Below are positions 45,956-58,047 of a stretch of DNA of 64,000 nucleotides, piece after piece (within the stretch, counting starts at the first letter, position 1; each line of letters starts with the position of its first letter). The DNA comes from Lonicera japonica (lineage: Eukaryota > Streptophyta > Magnoliopsida > Dipsacales > Caprifoliaceae), in NCBI GenBank assembly GCA_021464415.1, contig CM038468.1, positions 38,180,969-38,244,968 of the forward strand, read 5' to 3'. The position numbers were made by a program, and so were the translations under genes. Under the pieces are notes generated by a model that was not told the origin of the DNA, searched no databases, and was given only the letters and a program-made list of their open reading frames with translations.

Positions 45956-48085
45956 AAGTATTAAAGCCCTTTTTTTAAGGCACCCAAACACAAGGCCCTC
46001 TTCCCGAGGCACACTCACACACGAAAACCTCTTCCCAGGGCACCCATGCACACACGAAGCCCTCTTCTCGAGGCACCCACACATTAAAGCCCTTGTCCCG
46101 AGGCACATACACACACATTAGACCTTTTCTTGAGAAACCCACGTACTAAAGCCCTCTCCCCAAGGCACCCAAGCATTGAAGCCCTCTCCCTAAAGCACCC
46201 ACTCGTCGAAACCCTCTTCTCGAGGCACCCACGCATCTAAGCCCTCGTCCCGAGGCACATACACACATGGTAGCTTTTTTTTTTGAAGCACCAAAACACA
46301 AAGCCCTCCCCCGAGTCATTTACACACACGAAGCCCTCTTCTCGAGGCACACTCACACACGAAGCCCTCTCTTCGAGGCACCCATGCATCGAAACCCTTT
46401 TCTCGAGGCAGTTACAGACACCAAACCCTCTTCTCGAGGCACTTACACACACCAAACCCTCTTCTCGAGGCACTTACACACACCAAACCCTCTTCTCGCT
46501 CGAAGCTCTTATCTCGAGGCACATACACACACGGTAGTCCTCTTCTCGAGGCACCCATGCACCAAAGCCCTCTTTCAAAGGCACATACACACACGATGGT
46601 CCTCTTCTCGAGGGACCCACTGATGGAAATCCTTTTCCTGAGGCACCCATTCATAAAGCCCTCTTTTTGAGGCACCCACAAGCACCGAAGCCTTGTTCCT
46701 AAGGCACGCATTCACTAAGCACTCTTCCCGAGGCACATACTTATTCATGAAGCCCTCTTCTAGAGGCACATACACACACTGTAGCCCTCTTATCAAGGCA
46801 CCCATTCATGAAGCCCTCTTCTCGAGGCACCCATTCATAAAGCTCTCTTCCCAAGACACATACCCATACCGAAGCCCACTTCTCGAGGCACATATGCATG
46901 TTGTAGCCCTCTTTTTGAGGCACCCAATCATAAAGCCTTTTTCTCGAGGCACCCACACGTACTAAAGCCTTCTTCCCAAGGCACATACCTATTCACGAAT
47001 CCCTCTTCCCGAGGCACATACACACACTGTAGCCCTCTTCTCAAGGCACATACACACACTGTAGCCCTTGTATCGAGGTACCTATGAATCGAAGTCCTCG
47101 TCCTAAGGCACCCATTCATAAAGCCCTCTTTTTGAGGTACATACCCACACTCACCGAAGTCCTCTTCCTGAGGCATCCATTTACAAAGCCCTTTTCCCGA
47201 GGCATACACCTATTCATAAAGCCCTATTCTCGAGGCACATACCCACACTGTAGCCCTCTTATCAAGGTAACCATTCATGAAACCCTCTTTCCGAGGCACA
47301 TACACACATTGTAGCATTCTTATCGAGGCACCCATGTATCGAAGCCCTCTTCCCGAGGCATTCATTCACTAAGCCCTCAAAACCCTCTTCTTGAGGCACA
47401 TACATACGCTATAGCCTTTTTCCCAAGACACCCATTCATGAAGCCCTTTTATCGAGGCACACACGTCATCTCTGTCCTCGAGGTGAATATACACGAAACC
47501 CTTTTCTCGAGGCTCGCACACACGTAATCCTCTTCTCAAGGAACACATACATCATCCCTCTTCTCAAGCCCCCCACACACAAAGCCCTCTTCCCGAGGCC
47601 CCCACACACGAAGTTCACTCCCCGACATCCACACACGAAGCCCTATTCTCGAGGCGTACAAACACCAAGTCCTTTCCCAGAGGCACCCACACATATCGAA
47701 GCCCTCTCCTTGAGGCACCCATGCACAACAAACCCTCTTCTCGAGGTACCAGTGCACCGAAGCCCTTTTCTCGACGCACACATGCCAATCCCTCTTCTCG
47801 AGGTGAACATACACCAGGCCCTCTTCTCGAGGCTTGCACACAAACACCAAACCCTTTTCTTGAGGTACACTCGTCAATCCTTCTTCTCGAGGCTCGCACA
47901 CACGTAATTATCTTCTCGAGAAACACACTCCGAAGTTCTTTTCTTGAGGCACACACGCCAATCTTTTTTTTCGAGGTATACATACACTAAGCCCTCTTCT
48001 CGAGGCGCACACACATATAATCCTCTTCTCGAAAAATGCACCCATGCAGCCCTTTTGTTGAAGTACACACGTAACCCACCCTCTT
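45956..48085. repeat. Tandem array b: ~30-bp repeats with GCCCTC...GAGGC core
   Basis: About 2.1 kb of units of the type gaagccctcttctcgaggca followed by cacacac-rich spacer, period roughly 27-33 bp. Every unit can form a small hairpin (GCC-CTC / GAG-GC). Long minus-strand frames here are repeats, not genes. Confidence 0.9.
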
Positions 48086-48099
48086 CCTAAGAGGATATT

Positions 48100-48780
48100 T
48101 TCTTGAATAAAACTTAAGGGTATTTTTGTATATGTGTAAATTATATGAAAAAGATGGTATTTTCATTAAGAATAAACCCGAGGGTATTTTTATCTATAAA
48201 TATATGAGAGAAACCTCAGGGTATTTTTATATATGAGATATATATAGAGTATTCTTTTCTATGATCAATGAAACCTAAGGGTATGTTTTGTGTAAATATG
48301 AGAGGTATATATTCTCATTTATAAACCTGAGGGTATTTTTATGTAAATATTTAAGTTTATTGATAATAGAAACCTGAGAGTATTTTTATACAAATATAAG
48401 GTCTACATGGTAAAATTTTATAATTTTTAAAAACCTGAGGGTACTTTGGTGTGATTATGTGAGTTATATAAATAAGAGGGTAAAAATATGTAATTTTCAA
48501 AAATCTGAGGGTACTTTGGGTAATAACGAGAGTTGTTGGAATTATAGGATAAAATTATGTAATTTTAAAAAACCTAAGAGTACTTTTGGATAGTTATGAG
48601 AGTTATAGGGTCTACAGGTAAAATTATGTAATTTTTAAAAACCTGAGGGTAATTTTGGGTAGCTATGAGAATTATAGGGTGTTTTAGAGCAAATTATGTA
48701 TTAACCTAAGTGCATATGTTATGAGAGTTTTTAAGGTTTGAAAGGTAAAAGTATGTAAGTTCCAAAAATCGGATGTTAAT
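48100..48780. repeat. Tandem array c: diverged relative of the 69-bp minisatellite
   Basis: Units with aaacctgagggtactttgg, gagttatagggt and aaattatgtaatttt are the reverse complement of the intron-1 minisatellite at 16680-18020. Units are degenerate and of variable length, so this array is older or less homogenised. Confidence 0.85.
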
Positions 48781-49700
48781 GATGAGATGATTATGTGAAT
48801 TAATGAATATTTGTTTAAACATGCAGGAAACTATGAATCAAGATCAACAAAACAGCATGGAAAGTATACTTAACCTACGAGCAATACTTTTACATGTCAA
48901 AGTTATCAACAAAAAGCATGCTCAAACACCACTTACATAACATACTTTATCTTTCAATAGATCACCAAACACAAGCATGCATAATTTTAGCGCATATCAC
49001 ATCTTGGTAGACCACACCGCGGTCACGATCTACCCTATCATCCTCTCCATTTGCATGGGAACTGCATTGAAGAACAACCTAAGTATCCAGATACGGAAAA
49101 ACTCGAGAAAAGAGAAGCTAGAGAGAGAATAAGAGAATGAGAATAAAAGAGCCCGCTTGTGGGACAAAACCTACTCTATTGAACTGTCGCATGACCAATC
49201 TTACCATAATTTTGGCATTTTTCAAAAGGAGAACTTCAAGGCAGTTTTTCTTGACCTTTGTGTAGAAAAAACACACACACACATGATAATATCAAATACA
49301 AAATTCTAAGTTATTTCTTCAAAATGCAAGAGCAAACAGCCTACAAAGAAATCTCTAATCTCTAGAGGGTTGCAAACCAGTAATAAGAATGAGAAAATAT
49401 CAGAATAAGATGGGAATAGAAAAAATTGAAAGAGTAGAAAATAGAAAAATTCCTCATGAGCGCTCGGGGCGAGCGAGAGAAAAAGAAATGTAGAGTGGCA
49501 GGGAGAGCCACACCAAGAGTTACAGCTAGGCCAAACCGGCTCAGGGCTTCGTCTTGGGTGAGTAAGGCTCCTGATCACGCCAAAACGGGAAAAAAAGCTC
49601 TTGACCAAAAACAAAAAAAAAAGTAGAAAAAGCTTTCCTGAACGAGGGAGAAATAAGGACATCGAAAAATAAAAAATAATGTGGGCCCACAATTTTCTTT
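48781..49700 (-). pseudogene. Decayed remnants of antisense gene exon 1, promoter and 3' region
   Basis: Read on the - strand, about 49000-49050 retains the CCGCGGTGTGGTCTACC part of exon 1 of the PMD-like gene (compare 16440-16470). About 49085-49160 corresponds to its CT-rich leader, one damaged palindrome (CTGTCGCATGACCA, about 49187-49200) stands where the three intact ones are at 16069-16134, and 49390-49690 matches 15550-15860. Exons 2-5 are absent. This shows that the antisense gene was once part of this element's ancestor. Confidence 0.7.
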
Positions 49701-50034
49701 AAATATCCAATGAATATTACGAGATCAGAGATTTCTATAAGAAGATTTTCTTCTCGGCTAGATAAAAGAAGAAATGACTTAGAAACAAGTAAAAGATTGA
49801 GTTATCATTATGCACGAACTACGAGAGTTGAGAAAATCCATCTTGGAAACTACTCTTTCGGAATAAATGACTTACAAAAATAAGTTTTAAATAAATTTTC
49901 CAGAGGATGGAGTACTTTTCAGTATAGATAAACTCCCAGCGAGCTCTTTTCTCCTCAGAGAATTCTCTCTATTTCTCCTTCTCATCAGATGATCGAAGTT
50001 ACTACTACAGAGAACTTGATTCCTCAGTATATTC
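49701..50034. other. Stretch before array d
   Basis: It probably corresponds to 15240-15550 of the large element (reverse complement), but too diverged to be sure. No gene. Confidence 0.4.
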
Positions 50035-50960
50035 ACATAAGCCCTATGCGGAGGCAATCTAATCACTTATGCCTTTTTTAGGCGAAAGTCCTTTCCGGAA
50101 GCAATCCATTCACATAAGCCCTTTTTACAGGCAAAACATTAATCACAAGTCCTTTCTTGTAGCACAATCCCTCTCCGGAGGCAATTCATTCACATAAGCC
50201 CTCTGCCGAGGCAATCCAATCACTTAAGCCCTTTTTAGGCAAAAGTCCTTTTCGGAGATAATCCATTCACATAAGTCCTTTCTACAGGTAAAACATTAAT
50301 CACAAGCCCTCTGCGGAGTAAATCCAATCACTTAAGCCCTCTGCAGAGGCAATCCAATCACTTAAGCCCTTTTTAGACGAAAGTCTTTTTCGGAGACAAT
50401 CCATTCACATAAACCCTTTTTACAGGCAAAACATCAATCACAAGTCCTTTCTATAAGCACAAGCCCTCTCCGGATGCAATTCATTCAAATAAGCCCTCTG
50501 CGGAGGCAATCCAATCACTTAAGCCCTTTTTAGGCGAAAGTCCTTTTCGAAGGCAATCCATTCATATAAGCCCTTTTTACAGGCAAAACATCAATCATAA
50601 GTCCTTTCTACAGGCACAAGCCCTCTACGGAGGAAATCCAATCACTCAAGCCCTTTTTAGGCGAAAATCTTTTTCGGAGGCAATCCATTCACATAAGTCC
50701 TTTTTATAGGCAAAACATCACTCACAAGTCCTTTCTACAGGCACAAGCCCTCTCCGGAGGCAATCCATTCACATAATTCCTCTACGGAGGCAATCCAATC
50801 ACAAAGCCATTTTTAGGCGAAAGTCCTTTCCCGAAGCAATCCATTACGGAGGTAATCCAATCATTAAGCCATTTTTAGGCGAAAGTCCTTTTCGGAGGCA
50901 ATCCATTCATATAAACCCTTTCTACAGGCAAAAATCACTCACAAGCCCTCTCTAGAGGCA
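50035..50960. repeat. Tandem array d: higher-order repeats of AAGCCCTTTTTAGGC type
   Basis: Units such as gccctttttaggcgaaagtc, cggaggcaatccattcacat and caagtcctttctacaggc are arranged in a higher-order period of roughly 150-170 bp. Each carries a GCC...GGC hairpin core as in array b. It corresponds in position to 14860-15215 of the large element. Confidence 0.88.
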
Positions 50961-50984
50961 ATGTTGAAACTTTTGTTTTTTAGG

Positions 50985-51370
50985 TACAAGCCTTCCCAGA
51001 GAGGCAAGTGGAGCAAAAAACCCTTCCAGAGAGGCATGTGAAACAAAAAGCCCTCCGAGAGAGGCAAGTGGAGCAAAAAGCCCTCCCAGAGAGGCACGTG
51101 GATCAAAAAACCCTCCCAAAGTAAAGCCCTCCCAGAGAGGCACGTGGAGCAAAAACACTCTCAGAGAGGCAAGTGAAGCAAAAAGTCCTCACAGCGAGGC
51201 AAGTGGAACGAAAGCCCTCCTAGAGAGGCAAGTAGAGCAAAAAACCCTCCCAGAAAGGCAAGTGGAACAAAAAGCCCTCCCAGAGAGGCATGTGAGAGAA
51301 AAGCCCTCCCAGAGAGGCACGTGGAGCAAAAAACCCTTCCAGAGAGGCAAGTGGAGCAAAAAGCCCTCCT
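50985..51370. repeat. Tandem array e: ~28-bp GCCCTCCCAGAGAGGC repeats
   Basis: About 13 units of agccctcccagagaggcaag followed by tggagcaaaa. It stops abruptly at the junction with the F-box fragment. Confidence 0.92.
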
Positions 51371-51477
51371 AATTGTATGCGCCAAAATGGTATCGTTGTG
51401 ATTGGCCTTTGTTACAATGCGTCTACTAATGATTACAAGGTTGTAGTTCGATTCACGCACCGTTTGGTAATGGTAGA
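51371..51477 (+). pseudogene. Second type II F-box fragment, left of solo LTR
   Basis: Matches the intact gene from about 58481 (NCMRQNGIVVIGLCY, STNDYKVVVRFTHRF), with one base missing in the HRF codons. It overlaps the content of 41341-41493 and ends at the same LTR junction, with gtaga at 51473-51477. Confidence 0.88.
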
Positions 51478-53172
51478 TGTAGACACCCCAATTTGCAAGC
51501 CCTACAAGAAACCTTATTTTATTACTAACTTATTTTTCATTTTTAAGCTTAAATTTTGATTTTAGTAATTTGGCCATTTTTAGGCTTATTTTTCATTTTC
51601 CTTGTGTTTGCCCACTTTTCATCCCACATTGGATGGGAGTGAAAAGTGAGGCCTTGGGTTTCTTTATAAATAATGGCCTAAGGCTTATAGTTTATGGGGA
51701 GCCAAATGAAAAGGATCATATAAGAGCTTTTTTATCCATTGAACCCATAATTCTCATTAGTACAAGATTCTTCTACTCTTTTATTAGAGATGTCGATAAT
51801 TATGCTCTAGTCAGCTTTATTATATTTTTAGAAAATAATAATATTTTCAGTATAAAGTTTGTACTCGGAGTGTCAGTCTTTGTCAACGCCGGAGGTCTGT
51901 CCGCTTCTCTCGTATTTATATTATCGCCGGGAAGGTAATTATCTGCCCCCTTCTTTTAATTAAATTTATTATATGCATACTTGTCTTATTTTAATTAATT
52001 TTATTATATACTTGTTTAATTTTAGTTTATTATATGCATGCTTGTCTTATTTTAATTAAGCTTATTTTATGCGTACTTGTTTTAAGTTTATCATATATGT
52101 GTTTATTTTATTAAAGTTTATTATCTGTAGACTTGTTTAAAGTTTATTATATATATATGTATTTGTTTATTTTCTCGGAAGTACTATAAGTGACTAGGGA
52201 GTTGGCTTGCTTGGGCCAACATAAATCGAAAGCATTTACTTCCATCCTCGTCGTTCTAATTTTAATAGTTTTGTAGACTGTTTTTATCTGTTGTTCTATC
52301 CACTTTCTAGCTGGATAAACTTATGGTCAACTTACTAATATTCTATCGTTTTCAAACAAAACAACTTGATAAAATCCTGATAAAATCATTTGTAAAATCA
52401 AAAGAACTAAGAACATTTATCATCCGGCTAAAACCAAGTTTTCAAAACCCGGACTAAAAAAGCTTACATAGGAATTAAATTTAGATATATTATGTCTTCC
52501 ATATAGACTGTAATGTATCTGATACAATCTCCTCAAGAGTTTAATTTCATATTATATCAATTCCGATAAGATCCGATCTTTTCTAAATTAAACAAACGAG
52601 ATAATTGATATTATTTTTTGAGGAAACAATACCGAATCACTCTCATTTCAAAATTGATAAGATAAAATTTTGTCACCAGCAATCAGATTTCGACAAAACC
52701 AAAACATCGGATCACGGAATACAAGGTTTTCATCCCTTTCCCCGTTTTTTCCAAAATCAGGTTTTCATTAGTTATTTTCAGAAAGTAGTAGAATATTAGT
52801 AAAAGCTTCCAAGTTTTTCAACATAAAATAAACATATAAGACCACTAGAGACCGAAAGGGCGGAATGAGTGCTTAACACCTTCCCAAACCGTAATATAGT
52901 TCCCGAACCCTATAGAATCCTAGTTTCGTAGACAAACGTGTAAAGAAAGGCTTATCTGTAGCATTTTTTCTTACACAACTATTTTGTCTGTTTTTTCGTA
53001 AAAGGTACTGGCGACTCTAAACGAACCCTCTTGGATCTAAAAATAATATAGAGGGACATCTGATATGAATTATCAACACATAGAAGCAAATAGAATAACG
53101 GAATCCTTTCTGATGTTTTAAACTCCCAAACTAGAGGCTGAGACCCTGGGGTCGCATTTGCGAATTCTCACA
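51478..53172 (+). mobile_element. Solo LTR B inside the F-box gene
   Basis: 1695 bp, TGTAGACACCCC...GAATTCTCACA, flanked by a perfect 5-bp TSD gtaga (51473-51477 and 53173-53177). F-box coding sequence lies on both sides and no internal element sequence follows. TATA box at 51665-51672. It occupies exactly the same target position as LTR A. Confidence 0.9.
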
Positions 53173-53779
53173 GTAGAGTCGTCGTGATAGCTAGTTTGAA
53201 AACAAATTAAACGACGGGTACAGATTAATTTCCCTTTCGTTGTTGCTTCTACAAAGGCAGGGTCGATAGTGAATGGTAGGATGCATTGGACCGTCAATAA
53301 AAGAGCATATAATCAATATTCTCGGTTCAAAAAAGTTATATGCTTTGATCCACATAAGAATTTATTCAAGGAATTCCCATCCCCGCGCGATTTTGGGGAT
53401 GAAGGCTCTATTATTGGATTGGGAGTTTTAGAAGAATGTCTTTGTGTGGCTATAAAGACTCATTACGATATTTACGTATCTTTAATGAAGAAATGCGGTA
53501 TTGGAGAATCTTGGACGTATGTGACATCTCTCCCATTAGACTTTAATCCGTTTCTTTTTACAAAGATAGATGAGATTTTAGGAAAGAAATATGCGCCTCA
53601 AGTATTGGCATACAACATGAAAAAAAAAACTGAGGGTGTTCAATTTGCCAAATGTCAACAACTTGTTGGACGCAATTTCATTCATTCAAAATTTAGTTTC
53701 ACCAATTGGCTATAAGTGGGATGAGAATCGACACGCAAATCATGGGTGGGAGATAGAGTGGTTGAGAAATGGAAGGTAA
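53173..53779 (+). pseudogene. Type II F-box gene, 3' part, right of solo LTR
   Basis: Continues the F-box gene after the LTR: VVIASLK, then the block MHWTVNKRAYNQYSRFKKVICFDPHKNLF, ESWTYVTSLPLDFNPFLF and the EWDENRHANHGWEIEWL end, stop TAA at 53777-53779. Lesions: a small insertion with in-frame TAA near 53205, a 2-bp loss in an A run near 53630 that shifts the frame, and a TAA replacing Tyr-Glu near 53714. With the fragment at 51371-51477 it represents one locus interrupted by the LTR. Confidence 0.88.
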
Positions 53780-54961
53780 TTTTGGCAATTTTTTGTCAGA
53801 TGAAGGTTTTAAATTGATCGAGATGGAATTAAGTTTATTGTTAATTTATATATATACATTCAAATGTTAAAACCTTGAGATGGAATCACGATTTTACATT
53901 AAAAAATTTGAGTTGAGTGACACTTCCAACGTTAAAATGATTTTAAAGTTAAAAGTGTAATTCCAACTCACACTTTTTAATATAAAACTGTGATTCCAAA
54001 TCCCATGATTAAGTTAATAAATTTTAATGTAAAAGTGTGATTTTAACTCACAAATTTACATAATGTAAAAGCAGACAACATAAGTAATTAAAGAGTGCAC
54101 TGATTAAAATTTTTGTAATGTCGCAGATTGTTTGAGAATGACTCGGATCTGCTTAGACTGTTCAGACTTGAGTAAACAATGAACTAAATTAAATAACAGG
54201 AAACATCAGTGCTATTATCAGAGATATGGAACATTTCACAGTTGACAATGTTAACAACATAATTATACAAAGAATAAAGCTTCTATCCTTACTGAATAGG
54301 GTAGGGATTTTTACATAAAGTTTTTTTATTTTTTATTTTATTTATAATATATTTAACATGTGTCTTTAAAACACAAGTTAACAATTTCTATGTATATATG
54401 CTATCTAAAGAAAGGAAAAAAAATAGCGAACAAAATATAAGAATTGTATAGGGCTGTCAAATGGGCCGAGTAGGCCTGACACCCGTCTGTTCGCCCGCTA
54501 AATTGATGATGGAGTTTTAATTGAGTTTGAGTTAGGTAGAGTGTGGATAATATTTTAAGCTTGAATTGTGAGTTGGGTTTGAGTATACAAGATAAGTCTT
54601 ATTTTAGGCCGAGTCATGGTCAAACAAGCATTCCTAAGTCCGACTTAGATAGCCCCGTCCACAAGCCTAAAATTGTAGGTAAAAGCTCATGATTTTACTA
54701 AAAATTTCTTTCCATAACACAATTAATAATTCGCAAACCCGGATTATGGAAAGAAAAAAATAAGGAAACGAAAAAAATAAGGAAAGTAAAAGGAGTTAAA
54801 AACCCTAGACTTTTTTTGGTTATAAGAAAGCTGACATGAGGAGTAAGCGCTTTGCCGTTCGATAGAGTGAAATCTGAAGGAAACACTGAAAAAAAAAAAG
54901 AAGAAGCAACAGCCCCAGCATCAAGATAAAGGGAGAAAGAATTTTGGAAAAGAAAAAAATA
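53780..54961. other. Short spacer before the third type I F-box gene
   Basis: Compared with 408-5842 most of the spacer, including the dirigent gene, is deleted. 53860-54060 holds loosely repeated gtgattccaactcacacttt motifs shared with 59585-59930. 54061 onward matches 4990-5842. No gene. Confidence 0.65.
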
Positions 54962-56112
54962 ATGGAATCACAATTAGCAGGAACAGAATCACAATTCCAG
55001 CAAAGGAAAATAGTGAAACAAGAAAGATTGACGGAATCGGAATTACCAGACGAAATCATTGACGAGATACTCTCCAGACTACCACTTCAATCTCTTTTCC
55101 AATTTAAGTGCGTTTGCAAACGCTGGCTTTCTACGATTTCTAATCCCAATTTTCATCAAAAGACAGAGATTGAGTCAATTCTTGTTGTGGAATCATCAAA
55201 AGACAGAGACAGAGATTTGTTACCAAATCGTTCTCTGTACCATGTAATGAAAGGAAAAATTACTATTACGAAAATATTGTCGTCTCCAATTCATGTAACG
55301 GCTTGGTGATAATAGGCATTCGCGAGTCCTTTTTCCTGTTCAATCCATCGACTCGGTATTTCGCCAAAGTTTTAGTAATGAATTGCTTGCGCCAGAACAA
55401 TGTTGTCACGGCCGGGCTTTGTTACGACACTTATACTAATGGTTACAAGGCTGTAATCAGGTTTGTGCACCGTTTTGGGCATGGCAGAGTTGTCGTGCTA
55501 GCTAGTTTAAAGACAAAACGGTGTGTCCAGATTAATTTCCCTTTCGATGTTACTTCTACAAAGGCTGGTCCAGTAGAGAATGGCATGATGCATTGGACCG
55601 TTAACGATAGCGTCAATAATCGGCGGTCCAAAAAAATTATATACTTTGACCCGTCTAGAAATTTATTCGAGGAGTTCCCATCCCCGCCATCACAATTTGG
55701 GGGTAAAAACGCTATTTTTCATTTGGGAGTTTCAAGAGGATATCTTTGTATGGTTAGATTGTCTCGTTTCAATATTGAAGTATTGATAATGAAGAAATAC
55801 GGTATTAGAGAATCTTGGACGTCTCTGACTACTATGCCACTACCGTCTCATCTGTTTCTGCCGTTTATTTTTACAAATAATGGTGATATCATGATTGTAC
55901 AAAAGAAAAACAAGTCCCAAGTATTGGCAGACAATCCAGAAAAAAAGACCACGAGGATCTTCGATTTGCCGAATGTCGAGAACTTGTTGTTGGATGGGGT
56001 TTCAATAGTTCAAAATATAGCTTGGCCGAGTGGCTATGAGTGGGATGAGATTCGACACAAGAATCATGGGGTGGAGATGGAGTGGCTGAAAACGGAAGAT
56101 AATTTTGTCTAA
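54962..56112 (+). pseudogene. F-box/FBA protein, type I, frameshifted
   Basis: The ATG at 54962 (MESQLAGTESQFQ) and F-box (LPDEIIDEILSRLPLQSLFQFKCVCKRWL) are kept. Near 55196-55216 the sequence after VVESS is replaced by agacagagacagaga, a net loss of 25 bp relative to the copy at 5843. The first frame therefore ends at 55309. The FBA region is open from about 55217 in the other frame and runs, undamaged, to TAA at 56110-56112. It keeps the C-terminus that the copy at 5843 has lost. The inserted gacaga repeats look like replication slippage. Confidence 0.88.
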
Positions 56113-58047
56113 TTTTTGTTTGGTGATAGGTTTATTCTCGGTTTGTATTCATTCAATGACTTAGTAGGCTGCTTGTTCTTCTTTATGTTGTTTGGTTTGA
56201 TCATTGTCAATTTTTTTTTTTTTTTGACATGGAAAAAGCCCACAAAAACTAGACTCGTTCAACACTGGGAGGCTGAAAAGAATTGCGCCTCTGATAGCAC
56301 CACTTCGAAGAGCACTATGCGCAATCTCCTTAGCAGCCTTGTTCGCATCATGGGATAAGCACCGGAATTCAGAGATGCAGAAAATGAAAAGTTAAAAATT
56401 AGTTAAATAATTTGATGTAAAACATTTGATAATTTTGTAAACGGCTTTATAGCTCGTTAGCATCCTACTTACCCTCGTAATAAATATATCTTGAGTTCGA
56501 TTCACATGTACGTGATTATTGAATCTAATATTGTATTTACCTTTGTGGTGATTGTGTGTCCACCGTTTGTAAAACTATCACTTTGTATTACAGATAATTA
56601 TTCAATAATTTTAATTTCCATTTATGTTTTAAACTGATTTCTCACAATAAAACTAAAGAAATAGGCTTACGTTAGCTATTTTACCAGCTTCTATTTTTTC
56701 ATTATAACGTAAATGAGTTTATTTTTATGTTTTATTTTTTATTGCCTTAGACAATGTCGTCTTTGCAGCATCTAAAACAAAAAGGAAAAATAAGTAGGAA
56801 ATATACGTAGATTCCGACTAAATCGATTTAAATAATTAATTTCTCAAGTAACACCGAAAATGTAATATTTTTTACTAAAGATTTTAGTAGCAGATTAGAT
56901 TAATAAAATAAACCCATTTGACACGGTTCGCCTTGAATATACTATTTTTCTGTTGAAATACCATTTATTAACCGAATTTGCTAATTGTATAGTATTTTAA
57001 ATTTTTAATGGTATTTAAAGTTGGGTTCACGTATGGGGCTGGGTGGTTCAGAAATTGAAACCAAAACAAAATTTTCAAGTTTAAATTGGGTTTTGGGCTC
57101 CCTAATTTGCACCCACGGCGAAAACTGAAAGCACCCCGAAATTTATATATAAATCTTATCAACTTAATAAATAAAGTATAGTTACTCTCACTGTTTGGTG
57201 TGTTAAAGTAACTGAATTTCACTGTGGCTGATGGCTTTTTTGATATTGTTTTAAAATTTACTTATTTATTTTAAAACTATATATGAAAATCGAATAAACC
57301 CAAACCAAAAAGTTGGCATTTGGGCCCGGATGATTCAGAAAAAAAAATTGAATTTTCAAATTTAGTTTGGGTCTCACTAATTTCCACACGGTTCAACAGA
57401 AATCGAAATACAAATATTAATATCAATTTAGCTATTGAACTACTTTTGTCAAATAATTCACAAATCAGTAAGAAAACCTTAAATAGAGGTATACAAATAA
57501 GGAAATATATGATTCTTATATTATTCTTTATTTCTTTCCAAAATTTTTCTTAATTAGTTAAAAGAGTAGTGTTTTATTTAAAGTCAATAATTCAATATCA
57601 TCCTTCGGCCGCACGATGAATATGTATCTTACGGTCCACATTAAATAAAGGCTTACATTTAATTTGCTTTTATTGGGTAACATTCCTTTTACAAAAATAC
57701 ACGCAACTTTCCACTGAATTGATTAATTCTTTTCTTAATATTTTTTTTTTTTTTTATATATTTACAAATATAATTGCTTTCACAATAACAGTACAACAAT
57801 TATCGCAACTGGGGAGAAACTCGCAGTTCGAAATAAATCACACGGCCACAATGTCGAAAATCTTAAAGAGGTAGTTAAATTTCTTGTCGAAAATCTTACA
57901 GAGGTAATTAAATTAGACTGGACTAGAATTTACTCTGTCACGTTCTACTTCCACCCCAAATTACTTGACTCAAACGCTTTAGAATAAATTTTAAAAACCC
58001 TAGATTTAGGAATAAGGGGTTTTAGGTGCCATTGAAAAAAAAACCCA
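56113..58047. other. Spacer between type I and the intact type II gene
   Basis: Conserved with 38588-39886 and 8637-9186. It lacks the SINE and the foreign segment, so it represents the ancestral state. A ~90-bp block at 56275-56360 is unusually well kept relative to 38790-38880. No gene. Confidence 0.65.
57995..58002 (+). promoter_or_regulatory. telo-box upstream of the intact F-box gene
   Basis: AAACCCTA, 46 bp before the ATG, conserved at 9136-9143 in the type II pseudogene. Confidence 0.45.

Larger units (their letters stand above)
41494..51370 (+). mobile_element. Non-autonomous Tat-related LTR element without gag-pol, 3' end lost
   Basis: The element is on the + strand: LTR (41494-43162), PBS (43163-43182), leader (43183-44220), then no gag or pol at all. 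The interior is five tandem-repeat arrays and decayed remnants, reverse-complement, of the antisense-gene start region seen in the 18.6-kb element. U5, PBS and leader match that element; U3 does not, and lacks the TGTCGCGCGACA palindromes. At 51370 the 3' untranslated repeats join directly to an F-box fragment, so the 3' LTR was removed by deletion or recombination. Such an element could only move with proteins from an autonomous relative. Confidence 0.85.

Noticed and set aside
45905..48068. Numerous Cys/Arg/Glu-rich frames on the - strand and Thr/His-rich ones on the + strand
   Set aside because: They are translations of tandem array b; composition and overlap on all frames show they are not genes.
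49306..49692. 128-codon frame on the - strand
   Set aside because: Matches the untranslated 15550-15860 region of the large element at DNA level, but frames differ between the two copies.
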